64,000 nucleotides of DNA. Origin: an uncultured Oscillibacter sp. GTDB taxonomy: Bacteria; Bacillota; Clostridia; Oscillospirales; Oscillospiraceae. The stretch covers positions 1 through 64,000 of the forward strand of contig CAJTMG010000019.1 in the NCBI GenBank assembly GCA_910577405.1. Reading direction: 5' to 3'. Position numbers and translations under genes: made by a program. Shown one piece after another: positions 50,218 to 59,013 of this stretch (positions within the stretch are counted from its first letter, which is position 1; each line of letters starts with the position of its first letter). Below the pieces are notes generated by a model. The model was not told where the DNA came from. It was given only the letters and a program-made list of their open reading frames with translations, and searched no databases.

Positions 50218-51855
50218 ATGCTGCTAACGATTGTTGAGTTCGTAGGGTTCACCGTACTTGTGGCGGTCCTGTCCTGGTGGAAGACCAAGGATGAGGATCT
50301 GTCGTCCAAAGAGGGTTACTTCCTGGCGGGCCGCGGGCTTCCGGGCATCGTCATTGCCGGCTCCCTGATGATGACCAACCTCTCCGCGGAACAGCTGGTG
50401 GGCACCAACGGTCAGGCGTTCTCCGGCTCCATGAGCTCCATGGCCTGGGAAGCCACCTCCGGCTTCGCGCTGCTGGTGCTGGCCTTTGTCATTCTGCCCC
50501 GCTTCCTGAAAGGCGGCATCGCGACCATTCCGCAGTTCTACAAAATGCGCTATGATACTTTCACCATGCGTATGTTCTCCTGTATGTTCCTCATTGCCTA
50601 CGTGGTCACCATGCTGCCGACAATTCTCTATTCCGGCTCCGTGGCCCTGGCGAAAATCTTCAATATTGAGGAAATGTTCGGCATCAGCTACTTCTGGGCC
50701 ATCCTGATTGTCTGCTTCTCCACCGGTATCATCGGCATGGCCTACTCCGTCTTCGGCGGCCTGAAAGCTGTCGCGTACTCCGACACCATCAACGGCGTAG
50801 GTCTGATTATCGGCGGCTTCGCGGTTCCCATCCTGGGCATCTTCGCGCTGGGCAAACTGGCTGGCGGCAGCGGTACTTTCGGCGAGGGCCTCCACTATCT
50901 GCTCACTGCCACTCCCGAGAAGATGAACGCCTGGGCTCCTCCCAAATCCGTGGCTCCCTACGTTCCCTGGCCTCTGCTGTTTACCGGTATGTTCGTCAAT
51001 AATATGTTCTACTGGGCTACCAATCAGTCCATCATCCAGCGTTCCCTGGGCGGCAAGAACCTGGCCGAGGCTCAGAAGGGCGCGATCTGGGCAGGCTTCT
51101 TCAAGTGCCTGGACGTGTTCGTGATCGTGCTCCCCGGCATCATCGCCTACCAGCTCCTCACCGCACAGGGCGCAATTGATACCTCCGTTGGCTCCGCAGG
51201 CGACCAGGCTTACCCGCTGCTTGTGATGGAGGTCATGCCCCCGGCGATTATGGGGTTCTTCGCGGCTGTGATGTTCGGCGCGATTCTGTCTTCCTTCAAC
51301 TCCGTGCTGAATTCCTCCTCCACCATCTTCGCGCTGGATATCTGGCAGCCTATCTGGGGCAAGGACGCCGACGCGGAAAAGACCGTGAAGGTGGGCAAGT
51401 ATTTCGGCCTGATTGTGGGTATTGTCGCCATCTTCATCTCTCCCTTTGTCATGTACTTCGGCACCGGCATCATGAACTTTATCAACGAATGCTGGGGCTT
51501 CTTCTCCATGCCGATTCTGCTGGCGGTGCTCTTCGGCCTGCTCAGCAAGAAGGTCTCCCCCATTGCGCCCAAGATTACCGTTCCCGTGCATATCGTTATC
51601 TACGGCGCCACGAAAATCATTCCCTTCTGCGCCGAGTGGCACTATCTCTATTGGGTATTCTTCTGCTTCGTTGTGGAGTCCATCATTTACCTGGTGTGCA
51701 TCAAGGTCGCGCCCCGGAAGGAAGACTGGATCATGCCGGATGCCAAGGTTATGGACATGACGCCCTGGAAGACCGGCAGGTCCTGGGCTGTCGTAGGCGT
51801 TGCCGTCATTATCGTCATGTACATCTGCTGCTCTCCCCTTGGTATCGGCGCATAA
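50218..51855 (+). CDS. Solute:sodium symporter (SSS family, SGLT-like)
   Basis: 545 residues with about 13-14 membrane segments. SSS signatures: FLAGRGLPGIVIAGSLMMTN, LSAEQLVGTNGQAFSGSMSS, the GIIGMAYSVFGGLKAVAYSD segment (sodium:solute symporter core) and FAAVMFGAILSSFNSVLNSS with the Na-binding Ser/Thr region. It couples Na+ entry to uptake of a sugar or polyol; the neighbouring isomerase and dehydrogenase suggest inositol or a related sugar (inference). The ATG at 50218 follows AAAGGGG. A TATAAT lies about 80 bp upstream, but with a poor -35, as expected for an activator-dependent promoter. Confidence 0.9.
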   Translation: MLLTIVEFVGFTVLVAVLSWWKTKDEDLSSKEGYFLAGRGLPGIVIAGSLMMTNLSAEQLVGTNGQAFSGSMSSMAWEATSGFALLVLAFVILPRFLKGGIATIPQFYKMRYDTFTMRMFSCMFLIAYVVTMLPTILYSGSVALAKIFNIEEMFGISYFWAILIVCFSTGIIGMAYSVFGGLKAVAYSDTINGVGLIIGGFAVPILGIFALGKLAGGSGTFGEGLHYLLTATPEKMNAWAPPKSVAPYVPWPLLFTGMFVNNMFYWATNQSIIQRSLGGKNLAEAQKGAIWAGFFKCLDVFVIVLPGIIAYQLLTAQGAIDTSVGSAGDQAYPLLVMEVMPPAIMGFFAAVMFGAILSSFNSVLNSSSTIFALDIWQPIWGKDADAEKTVKVGKYFGLIVGIVAIFISPFVMYFGTGIMNFINECWGFFSMPILLAVLFGLLSKKVSPIAPKITVPVHIVIYGATKIIPFCAEWHYLYWVFFCFVVESIIYLVCIKVAPRKEDWIMPDAKVMDMTPWKTGRSWAVVGVAVIIVMYICCSPLGIGA

Positions 51856-51909
51856 CTTGCTTCCCCTGGCAGCGCTGCTCAATCCTTTGCAGCGTCACCT
51901 CTCTCTGCG

Positions 51910-51942
51910 AAACGCCCGGCCTTTCTTTGGTCGGGTGTTTTG
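51910..51942 (+). terminator. Terminator after the symporter gene
   Basis: AACGCCCGGCC pairs with GGTCGGGTGTT around TTTCTTT and is followed by T. Confidence 0.75.
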
Positions 51943-52015
51943 CTGTCCTGCGGCGGCATTCCTTCCGCACGGGCGTTTTTTGGCTGCCGGATGTGTTTGT
52001 TCCGCGTTTCTCTGG

Positions 52016-52861
52016 TTATTGGATTCGTTTGCCCTGCATCTGCTCCAGATACTTTTTGCGGTAAGCGGCCGGGGGAAGCCCTACCACCTTCCGGAAAATG
52101 CCGCTGAAATGGCTGGCGCTGTCGTAGCCCACCATAGCGGCAATCTGGGCGGCGCTGAAATCGGTGGAAATCAGCAGGTTCTGCGCCTCTCCCATTCTTC
52201 GCCGGATAATGTACTGCATGGGCGAGAATCCCGTAACGGCCTTGAAGACATGAGCCAGATGGTAAGGCGAGATATGCAGATCCGCTCCCATCCGGGCCAG
52301 GGTCAAAGGCTCGGCGAAATGGGCGGCGATATACTGCCCTGTACGGTTTACCAGCGCTGCCGATTCCGTCTGACGCTCCTTTCTGCCGTCCGCCGGGAAG
52401 CCCAACGCCAGAGGAAGCAGCGCCAAAAACAAATGCCGCGCAGCCGCCCTGCTCCGGACGCTCCCCTCTTCCATCTGTTCATAGAGCAGCCGGCACAGAT
52501 TCCCCATCCGCGTCATGCTGCGGCCTGTGGGACGGACGAACCCATCCTCCGGCAGCGTCAGACAGCCCGGCGGAAGACCTCGCAGGCGCAGTCCCCCGAT
52601 GCCAAAGCAGAGGGTCCCGATCTCCAGCGGCGCGGCGGACTGGACCTCGTGCAAATCCCCCTGATTCCCCAGAAGAAAGTCTCCCGGATAAATCGGGTGA
52701 CTGCATCCGTTGACCAAATACGCCCCTTCCCCGGCAAAGACGAAAATCAGCTCGCAGACATGATTGTGAGAATGCAGAACCCGGTTGATCTTCGGGTCAT
52801 GCTCCCGCTGCTGGGTGGCGTAGCGCAGCAAGGGCTCTTCATCGTAAAGCAGCGCGTCCAT
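52016..52861 (-). CDS. AraC-family transcriptional regulator with cupin domain
   Basis: 281 residues: N-terminal cupin-type effector domain (HSHNHVCELIFVFAGEGAYLVNG) and C-terminal AraC HTH pair (LTLARMGADLHISPYHLAHVF and AAQIAAMVGYDSASHFSGIFRK with the PPAAYRKKY end). It is divergent from the isomerase-dehydrogenase pair across 338 bp that contain two 13-bp repeats, so it likely regulates them, probably in response to the sugar. GGAAAGGGGG stands before the ATG at 52861. Confidence 0.88.
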   Translation of the reverse strand: MDALLYDEEPLLRYATQQREHDPKINRVLHSHNHVCELIFVFAGEGAYLVNGCSHPIYPGDFLLGNQGDLHEVQSAAPLEIGTLCFGIGGLRLRGLPPGCLTLPEDGFVRPTGRSMTRMGNLCRLLYEQMEEGSVRSRAAARHLFLALLPLALGFPADGRKERQTESAALVNRTGQYIAAHFAEPLTLARMGADLHISPYHLAHVFKAVTGFSPMQYIIRRRMGEAQNLLISTDFSAAQIAAMVGYDSASHFSGIFRKVVGLPPAAYRKKYLEQMQGKRIQ

Positions 52862-53027
52862 GGACCGGTCCCCCTTTCCATTGTCTGGCCCTATTATCCC
52901 GCAAATGACCCCGGACCGCAAGAATCAATAAGCGACAAAATCAAAGCCATAATTTTGTGCAGTTTACGCCGCCTTTCCCGCAAAACAGCCGCAAGAATCC
53001 AGAAACATGGCAGGGAAACTTCTGTTA

Positions 53028-53141
53028 CAATCAAATCAATCCTCAAGAAGAAAGCCAGCGCCTGTACATTCCCCCAAAGCGCTGAAAATCCCTGAAACAG
53101 CTTTCCCTTACCGAAAAATTCCCAACTGCAATCAAATCGAT
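53028..53141. promoter_or_regulatory. Pair of 13-bp direct repeats in the AraC/isomerase intergenic region
   Basis: CAATCAAATCAAT (53028-53040) and CAATCAAATCGAT (53129-53141) differ by one base and lie 101 bp apart between the divergent genes. They are candidate AraC-protein half-sites. The remainder of the 338-bp region shows no gene. Confidence 0.45.
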
Positions 53142-53199
53142 GGAAACCCTGCAAAAATTCTCCCAAACTCCACTCAAACAGCCGAAAAGGAGGAACAAC

Positions 53200-54129
53200 A
53201 TGATACAAATTTGCGGCGCGCCCTGCTGCTGGGGTGTGGACGACCCAAAGAACCCTTACCTTCCCCCCTGGACCCGCGTGCTGAAAGAGGCGGGACTGGC
53301 AGGCTACAGCGCAATTGAGTTAGGGCCTTACGGGTATCTGCCCATTGACGCCGGGGTGGTATCTGCCGAGCTGCGGAAAAACGGCGTTGCCATTGTCGCG
53401 GGCACCATTTTTCACGACCTGCTGGACCCCGATAATCAGCCCAGCGTCCTGAAAGCCGTGGACGACATCTGTCAGCTCATCACCGACCCCGCCCTGCCTG
53501 AGCTGCCTGTTCACGAGGGGCAGAAGTTCCCCACGCCCTACATGACCGTGATGGACTGGGGCCACGATGAACGGGATTACGCCGCGGGACATCCTGACCG
53601 TGCGCCGCGGCTGTCTCCGGAAGCCTGGACCGGATTCATGGCCAACCTCCGGGCAGTCTGCGAACGGGCCAATCAGTACGGCGTCCGGCCTGTGGTGCAT
53701 CCTCACGCCGGCGGGTACATCGAATTCGAGGACGAAATCGCCGCAATGGTCCGGGATATCCCCTACGAAACCGCCGGGCTCTGCCTGGATACCGGACACC
53801 TCTATTATTCCGGCATGGACCCTGCGGCCTTCCTGAAAAAGTACGCGGACCGTTTGGATTACGTGCATTTCAAGGACGTAAACGAGCAGGTCTACCGGCA
53901 GGTCCTGGGGGAGCACATCCGCTTCTTTGACGGCTGCGGCAAAGGCTCCATGTGTCCCATCGGCACGGGCAGTCTGGATTATCCCGGCATCAAGGCGGCT
54001 CTGGAGGAAATCGGCTACAACGGCTATATTACCATCGAGCAGGAACGGGACCCCCGAAATGTGGAGGGCAGTCTGCGGGATGTTAAGGCCAGCGTGGAAT
54101 ACCTCAAGAGCGTAGGCTATCAAATCTGA
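53200..54129 (+). CDS. Sugar phosphate isomerase/epimerase (IolE/xylose isomerase-like TIM barrel)
   Basis: 309 residues of the AP endonuclease family 2 fold. It starts IQICGAPCCWGVDDP, like IolE-type inosose dehydratases, and carries metal-ligand motifs YSAIELGPYGYLP, VVHPHAGGYIE, GLCLDTGHLYYSG, YVHFKDV and GSLDYPGI followed by YITIEQERDP. The exact reaction (inosose dehydration or keto-sugar isomerisation) is not fixed. AAAAGGAGG precedes the ATG at 53200. It is followed at 21 bp by the dehydrogenase gene. Confidence 0.85.
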   Translation: MIQICGAPCCWGVDDPKNPYLPPWTRVLKEAGLAGYSAIELGPYGYLPIDAGVVSAELRKNGVAIVAGTIFHDLLDPDNQPSVLKAVDDICQLITDPALPELPVHEGQKFPTPYMTVMDWGHDERDYAAGHPDRAPRLSPEAWTGFMANLRAVCERANQYGVRPVVHPHAGGYIEFEDEIAAMVRDIPYETAGLCLDTGHLYYSGMDPAAFLKKYADRLDYVHFKDVNEQVYRQVLGEHIRFFDGCGKGSMCPIGTGSLDYPGIKAALEEIGYNGYITIEQERDPRNVEGSLRDVKASVEYLKSVGYQI

Positions 54130-54150
54130 TAAAACCAGGAGGCATTTTCC

Positions 54151-55329
54151 ATGATTAACGGTTCTAAGGTTCTGGACCATCCCATCCGCTGGGCCATGGC
54201 AGGCGGCGGCAGGGGCAGTCAGATCGGCTATATCCATCGTTCGGCGGCTCTGCGGGACAACTCCTTCCAGCTTGTGGCGGGGGCGTTCGACATTGTGCCT
54301 GAACGGGGCATGGCCTTTGCGGCGGAGCTGGGCGTGGCTTCGGACCGCTGCTATCCCGACTATCAGACCATGTTCGCCCAGGAAGCCAAGCGCCCTGACG
54401 GGATTGAAGCCGTGTCCATCGCCACCCCCAACGGCACTCACTACGAAATCTGCAAGGCGGCTTTGGAATCCGGCCTCCATGTGGTCTGCGAGAAGCCCCT
54501 CTGCTTTACCTCCCAACAGGCGGAGGAGCTGGTAACCCTGGCAAAAGCAAAACAGCGTGTGGTGGGCGTGACCTACGGCTACTCCGGCCATCAGATGATT
54601 CAGCAGGCCCGACAGATGATCCTTCACGGCGATCTGGGCGAGATTCGGGTGGTCAATATGAGCTTTGCCTTCGGCGGGTATAACGTCAAGGTGGAGGAAA
54701 CCATTCCCGCCGCGAAATGGCGTTTCGATCCCTCCAAGGCAGGCCCTTCCTTTGCCCTGGGCGACGTGGGCACCCATCCCCTGTATCTGATCGAGGCCAT
54801 GATTCCTGACCTGCATATCAGAAACCTGATGTGTACCCGGCAGGCGTTCGTGGAGGGCCGTCAGCTGGAAGACAACGCCTTTGTGATCATGAATCTTGAG
54901 GGCAGCGCAGCCGTCCAGGAGGGCGCGCAGGTCTATTGCTGGGCCAGCTCCATCAACTGCGGCGCGCGGCATGGCCACAAGATACGCGTGGTAGGGTCCA
55001 AGGCCTCCATTGAGTGGGACGACGAGCGGCCGAATCAGATGACCTACGAGATTGAGGGCGAGCCTGTCCGGGTCCTGGAACGGGGCGCGGGCTACCTTTA
55101 CCCGGAGGCCAGGGTCGAGGACCGAATCGGCGGCGGGCACGCGGAGGGCCTCTTCGACGCCTGGGCAAACCTTTACCGCCGCTTCGCCATCGCTATGTCC
55201 GGCAGCGGCCATCAGGAGTACGGCGATTTCTGGTATCCTGATGTGAAGGCCGGCGCTCAGGGTGTGAAGTGGATTGAAAAATGCGTGGAATCCGCGGATA
55301 ACGGCGCCGTCTGGGTGGATTTCAAGTAA
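54151..55329 (+). CDS. Gfo/Idh/MocA-family NAD(P)-dependent oxidoreductase
   Basis: 392 residues: N-terminal Rossmann part with AMAGGGRGSQIGYIHRSAA, VSIATPNGTHYEICKAALES and the VVCEKPLCFT motif (catalytic EKP Lys), then the C-terminal beta-sheet domain with GDLGEIRVVNMSF, FALGDVGTHPLYL (His of the active site) and the end EGLFDAWANLYRRFA ... IEKCVESADNGAVW. It oxidises or reduces a sugar or inositol derivative, probably together with the preceding isomerase. AGGAGG precedes the ATG. The fragment at 44283-44562 is a truncated relative. Confidence 0.9.
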   Translation: MINGSKVLDHPIRWAMAGGGRGSQIGYIHRSAALRDNSFQLVAGAFDIVPERGMAFAAELGVASDRCYPDYQTMFAQEAKRPDGIEAVSIATPNGTHYEICKAALESGLHVVCEKPLCFTSQQAEELVTLAKAKQRVVGVTYGYSGHQMIQQARQMILHGDLGEIRVVNMSFAFGGYNVKVEETIPAAKWRFDPSKAGPSFALGDVGTHPLYLIEAMIPDLHIRNLMCTRQAFVEGRQLEDNAFVIMNLEGSAAVQEGAQVYCWASSINCGARHGHKIRVVGSKASIEWDDERPNQMTYEIEGEPVRVLERGAGYLYPEARVEDRIGGGHAEGLFDAWANLYRRFAIAMSGSGHQEYGDFWYPDVKAGAQGVKWIEKCVESADNGAVWVDFK

Positions 55330-55357
55330 TTTCTGGGATTCTCCTGAAAACGCGCGC

Positions 55358-55399
55358 AAAAAGACCGTCACAGTCTCAAAAACTGCGGCGGTCCTTTTT
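55358..55399. terminator. Bidirectional terminator
   Basis: AAAAAGACCG pairs with CGGTCCTTTTT around the loop between the converging dehydrogenase and DUF3810 genes. Confidence 0.85.
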
Positions 55400-55402
55400 G
55401 TG

Positions 55403-56503
55403 CTATGATTCTGCCTGCGCTTCGTCCAGATAGTAAACCACCAGAAGATCCACCACGGTGCCGTAAGACTGGATGCCTCGTTCGTCTCCGTAGCCCTTCA
55501 GAATACCGTCGTAAATCTTATTGGAAGCTCTCCGCGCCGCGCTGTTCCGGAACTGGGCCCAGTATTCGTTGTTTTCCTTCAAATCCTGCTGCACGTTCTC
55601 CGGAAGAGCCTCCCGTATGGCCCAATAGCTGTCGGGGTCCACGGGATAGAGGGCGTTGCCGAGATAGATATAGCCTTGCAGCCAGCCGGAATATTCATAT
55701 GCAGGCAGCCCGCTGGAGGTGGAGGCCAGGATGGACAGGAAATTGCACTCCTGCTCCGACACAAAGCCCCTTTGATGCCCCAGCTCATGAGCCACGGTGG
55801 AGGGCAGGATGCAGGCCGGGCTGTCCACGTTCACATTAGACTCCCCGGTATAAGCGCAGTAAACGCCGGTGAAATCCAGGGCGCTCATAATCCTTGAGAA
55901 CCGCATGGCCTTCACGCCGGGGTCATCGAACGCCAGAAAGGGAAACGTCTCTGTAACGCCGTCGTAAACCCGCACGCTGTCCGTCAGAATGTCCTCCCGG
56001 GGCACGGCAAAACGGCCCGCTTCATCCCGGGGCACGCCCTCCGCGGCACAGGCGGTCTGTTCTGCAAAGTACGCCGTCACCGCCAGCAAATCCTCCCGGG
56101 CTACCGGCTGGGCGTAAATGCCGCTTTTTTCCTGAAAGCCGTCCGCCCAGTAGCCCAGGCCCCACAGAAAGCAGAAGACCGTCCAGACGCTCAGCCCCGC
56201 GCACGCAAAGCCTAAAAGCCCGCCGTAGGCCCGCCGCAGCTTCTCCCGCCGCCCCGCCGCCCGCGTCACCGCCCGGATGGTCCAGACCAGATACGCCAGC
56301 CCCGCCAGGATCGCCAGCACGTCCAGCACCTCCATGATGGACACGTCCGTCAGATAGCTTGCCCGTCCCAGCATACGCCGCAAGGGGCCGGTGACCTGCT
56401 CTGTAAGGGCGTTCACCAGGGGGCGGTTCCCGCGCAGAAGCCGGTACAGAAGCAGCAGGAGCCCGTCCGCCGCCAGCCATAGATGCAGTTTCTTGTACGG
56501 CAT
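55403..56503 (-). CDS. DUF3810-family membrane protein with HExxH zinc-peptidase motif
   Basis: 366 residues: three N-terminal membrane segments (LWLAADGLLLLLYRL, VLDVLAILAGLAYLVWTI, LLGFACAGLSVWTVFCFLWG) and a large outer domain with STVAHELGHQRGF (HExxH) followed by SEQECNFLSIL, an arrangement typical of gluzincin-like peptidases. DUF3810 has no established function; the motif suggests proteolysis (inference). The start at 56503 follows AGGAGAC; the frame extends upstream to 56686 over non-homologous sequence. Confidence 0.82.
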   Translation of the reverse strand: MPYKKLHLWLAADGLLLLLYRLLRGNRPLVNALTEQVTGPLRRMLGRASYLTDVSIMEVLDVLAILAGLAYLVWTIRAVTRAAGRREKLRRAYGGLLGFACAGLSVWTVFCFLWGLGYWADGFQEKSGIYAQPVAREDLLAVTAYFAEQTACAAEGVPRDEAGRFAVPREDILTDSVRVYDGVTETFPFLAFDDPGVKAMRFSRIMSALDFTGVYCAYTGESNVNVDSPACILPSTVAHELGHQRGFVSEQECNFLSILASTSSGLPAYEYSGWLQGYIYLGNALYPVDPDSYWAIREALPENVQQDLKENNEYWAQFRNSAARRASNKIYDGILKGYGDERGIQSYGTVVDLLVVYYLDEAQAES

Positions 56504-56591
56504 GGTTTCCCTTGTCTCCTTCGTTCGTTTTTCTGCCCGCGTCCGAAAGAAAACCGGAAAGGCGGGCGTGCCTCTCCGGATTTCAGCGGGA

Positions 56592-57185
56592 TTACTTGGC
56601 TTCGGGGGTGAAGCGAACTGCGTAAAGGTCGCCGGCGGTTCCTTCCTCGCTGCCGTCGTCAAACCATTCCTCCATGCAGAGCACAAATTCCGTCACATCA
56701 GCGGGAACGTCGAAAACCAGGTCCCCGGTGCGGCTTTCTTCATTGGCCAGAGGATAAACCGCCGGAAGCTGATTGTCGGAAACGGGGTCAAATTCTTCAA
56801 ACGTGTCGGCGTCGGTGGTAATGGGAATGGCAACCGCGTCGTCGCCTCCGTCCCACTCAATCTGAAAATCTGTGTCATACATTTCAACATCAGCGTTGCC
56901 AGCGGCGATATCGTCTTTGCTCATCCTCGCGTTTTTGGCAAAGGTATTTGCAACGGTTACATTGACCACCAGGACCTTTTCGCCGTCGCCAGGGGTATGG
57001 CTCTCGTAGGCGTCCTGCAATGCGACGCTGTTGACAGTGAAATCAAAGAAGTAGCTCTGCATCACATCGCCGATCTTGCCCTCGCCGTAGCCGTCCTTGG
57101 CCTTTATGCCTCCGCTGTTTCCTCCGCAGGCGGTTAGGGCCAGCGCCAGTGTCAAGGCCAGCAAAATAGAAGCCATTCGTTTCAT
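56592..57185 (-). CDS. Lipoprotein of unknown function (DUF4352/DUF5067-like fold)
   Basis: 197 residues: signal peptide with lipobox LALTAC, a short linker GGNSGGIKAKDGYGEGKIGD, then an immunoglobulin-like beta domain with YFFDFTVNSVALQDAYESHTP and EKVLVVNVTVANTFA, as in telomeric-repeat/DUF4352-like lipoproteins. It is acidic and surface-exposed. Monocistronic with its own promoter; function unknown. Confidence 0.7.
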   Translation of the reverse strand: MKRMASILLALTLALALTACGGNSGGIKAKDGYGEGKIGDVMQSYFFDFTVNSVALQDAYESHTPGDGEKVLVVNVTVANTFAKNARMSKDDIAAGNADVEMYDTDFQIEWDGGDDAVAIPITTDADTFEEFDPVSDNQLPAVYPLANEESRTGDLVFDVPADVTEFVLCMEEWFDDGSEEGTAGDLYAVRFTPEAK

Positions 57186-57255
57186 GATTCATATCCTCCG
57201 AATTCTGTTCCTGAATTTTTGCGCCATATTTTTCTATCGGCACAGTAACATGAAA

Positions 57256-57284
57256 ACTATACTACGAACGTATGTTGAAGTCAA
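57256..57284 (-). promoter_or_regulatory. Promoter of the lipoprotein gene
   Basis: On the minus strand TTGACT (57284-57279) - 17 bp - TATAGT (57261-57256). Confidence 0.75.
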
Positions 57285-57374
57285 GGGGAATTTTAACGAA
57301 AAAGCCCTATAAATTTTGGCGTTGTGAATCAAGCCCTTCCGCATAAAATAGCGTGTGGAAGGGAGGCGTCCGAA

Positions 57375-58013
57375 ATGAAACGGGTGTATGTCTACGGTGA
57401 AGAGGCGCGTTACAGGAACTATCGTCTGGCAGTGGAGGCGGCGGGAGGCAGGGTAGAATTCGGGCTTTCGGATACGTCGGACGCGGAGGCGCTGCTTCTG
57501 CCCGGCGGCGGGGACCTGGAGCCGTGGCGCTACGGACAGGAGAATCAGGCCAGCCGGGGTCTGGAGCCGGATCGGGACGCCGCGGAACTGTCCCTTCTGG
57601 CCCGCTTTACCGCTGATGGAAGACCGGTTCTGGGCATCTGCCGGGGCTTCCAGACCATTAACGTCTTTTTCGGGGGCACACTCTGTCAGGACGCGCCCAA
57701 TCATAAAGCCGCGGAGAATGGGGACCGCTGTCACCTGGCCTTCCCTGCCTGTGCGGACGTTCCAAAGAATTCTCCTGCCGTCCTTGCCTGGAAGGCGCTG
57801 TCAGGCTTTCCCGTGGTCAACAGCGCCCATCATCAGACCATAGACCGTCTGGGAGCCGGACTCTGTCTGCTGCAATCGGCTCCCGACGGCGTTCCGGAAG
57901 CTTTCGCACATCGTACCCTGCCCGTCTGGGGAGTCCAGTGGCACCCGGAACGTATGCGGAACAGAAGCCGTCCGTTTTTTCAGGCGTTTCTCGGGCTCTC
58001 CAAGCTGGTCTGA
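57375..58013 (+). CDS. Gamma-glutamyl-gamma-aminobutyrate hydrolase family protein (peptidase C26)
   Basis: 212 residues with the class I glutamine-amidotransferase triad: nucleophile Cys in VLGICRGFQTINV, and His/Glu in WGVQWHPERM near the C-terminus. LLPGGGDLEPWRYG and the NSAHHQTIDRLG motif are typical of PuuD-like hydrolases that cleave gamma-glutamyl amides. The substrate is unknown, and no polyamine pathway gene is nearby. The ATG at 57375 follows AAGGGAGG. Confidence 0.85.
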   Translation: MKRVYVYGEEARYRNYRLAVEAAGGRVEFGLSDTSDAEALLLPGGGDLEPWRYGQENQASRGLEPDRDAAELSLLARFTADGRPVLGICRGFQTINVFFGGTLCQDAPNHKAAENGDRCHLAFPACADVPKNSPAVLAWKALSGFPVVNSAHHQTIDRLGAGLCLLQSAPDGVPEAFAHRTLPVWGVQWHPERMRNRSRPFFQAFLGLSKLV

Positions 58014-58032
58014 CCGCCTGGTTTCATTTTCT

Positions 58033-58120
58033 ATCGTGACATTTGGTTCATAAGCATCGTGACATTTGGTTCATAAGCATCGTGACATTTGGTTCATAAG
58101 TATCGTGGCTTTTGGTTCAT
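58033..58120. repeat. 23-bp tandem repeat array, about four copies
   Basis: ATCGTGACATTTGGTTCAT starts the units at 58033, 58056, 58079 and 58102; the last unit is diverged and shortened. They are contiguous without spacers, between the amidotransferase-like gene and the tRNA operon promoter. Confidence 0.9.
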
Positions 58121-58198
58121 TTCCTGTAACCTTGCCGTGAACGCCTCTGCACACTTTGCCGGCCTGAAAAAAATTCGCAAAAAAATTTGGAAAACCTG

Positions 58199-58227
58199 TT
58201 GACAGAAACCTTTATCTATGCTATGAT
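58199..58227 (+). promoter_or_regulatory. Promoter of the five-tRNA operon
   Basis: TTGACA (58199-58204) - 17 bp - TATGAT (58222-58227), 31 bp before tRNA-Gly. Confidence 0.85.
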
Positions 58228-58258
58228 ATCAGAGCTGACGATTTCCAGGGAGGCATCC

Positions 58259-58333
58259 GCAGGTGTAGCACAATGGTTAGGGCACCAGCCTTCCAAGCTG
58301 GGGATGCGAGTTCGATTCTCGTCACCTGCTCCA
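58259..58333 (+). tRNA. tRNA-Gly (anticodon TCC)
   Basis: Acceptor GCAGGTG/CACCTGC, anticodon loop CTTCCAA, T-arm GTTCGATTC and encoded CCA. Confidence 0.95.
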
Positions 58334-58342
58334 TCCACATCC

Positions 58343-58419
58343 GCGCCAGTAGCTCAGCCGGATAGAGCAACTGCCTTCTAAGCAGTAGGCCAGGGGTTCG
58401 AGTCCCTTCTGGCGTGCCA
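58343..58419 (+). tRNA. tRNA-Arg (anticodon TCT)
   Basis: Acceptor GCGCCAG/CTGGCGT with a terminal G-U pair, anticodon loop CTTCTAA in stem ACTGC/GCAGT, discriminator G and encoded CCA. Confidence 0.93.
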
Positions 58420-58473
58420 GCCTCTCCCGGAGGTCTGTCATCACGCCGCTCCGTTGCAGAATTCAATATATGT

Positions 58474-58551
<78 letters not shown>

Positions 58552-58609
58552 ACCAAGACGCAGAGGGGATCGGGCCTGGCCTCGGTCCCTTGTCTTCTTT
58601 CCTTTATCC

Positions 58610-58684
58610 GGGGACGTAGCCAAGCGGTAAGGCAAGGGACTTTGACTCCCTCATGCGCTGGTTCGAGTCCAGCCGTCCCTGCCA
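58610..58684 (+). tRNA. tRNA-Gln (anticodon TTG)
   Basis: Acceptor GGGGACG/CGTCCCT with first pair G-U, anticodon loop CTTTGAC in stem AGGGA/TCCCT, encoded CCA. Confidence 0.93.
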
Positions 58685-58784
58685 GATTACTGCTTCTTTC
58701 AAACCGGAATCGCTGTAACCCTTTTGTCCTCCGGAAGCCGTCTGTCTTTGTCCCTCCAGAACGCACCTCCCCCCAGTCTTACCC

Positions 58785-58860
58785 GATCCGGTAGCTCAGT
58801 CGGCAGAGCAACTGCCTTTTAAGCAGTGGGTCCGGGGTTCGAATCCCCGCCGGGTCACCA
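58785..58860 (+). tRNA. tRNA-Lys (anticodon TTT)
   Basis: Acceptor GATCCGG/CCGGGTC, anticodon loop CTTTTAA in stem ACTGC/GCAGT, T-arm GGTTCGAATCC, encoded CCA. It is the last tRNA of the operon; prophage genes start about 150 bp behind, so its 3' end is a candidate attachment site (not verifiable within the window). Confidence 0.95.
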
Positions 58861-58863
58861 TTT

Positions 58864-58914
58864 GAAAAGCCTTGTAACTGTTGCAGTACAGCGGATACAG
58901 GGCTTTTCTTGTTT
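58864..58914 (+). terminator. Terminator of the tRNA operon
   Basis: GAAAAGCCTTGTA pairs with TACAGGGCTTTTC and is followed by TTGTTTTT. Confidence 0.8.
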
Positions 58915-59013
58915 TTGCTGAATGCGTGAAAAAATGGTTTTCTGGCTTCGAGACGGGCAGTTTTTTTGAATCGGACAAGTCAAAATACAGGTCAGCTTTT
59001 GAAGAGTGATATT

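Noticed and set aside
53320..55371. 683-codon open frame on the minus strand
   Set aside because: Antisense shadow of the isomerase and dehydrogenase genes; the sense products match known families.
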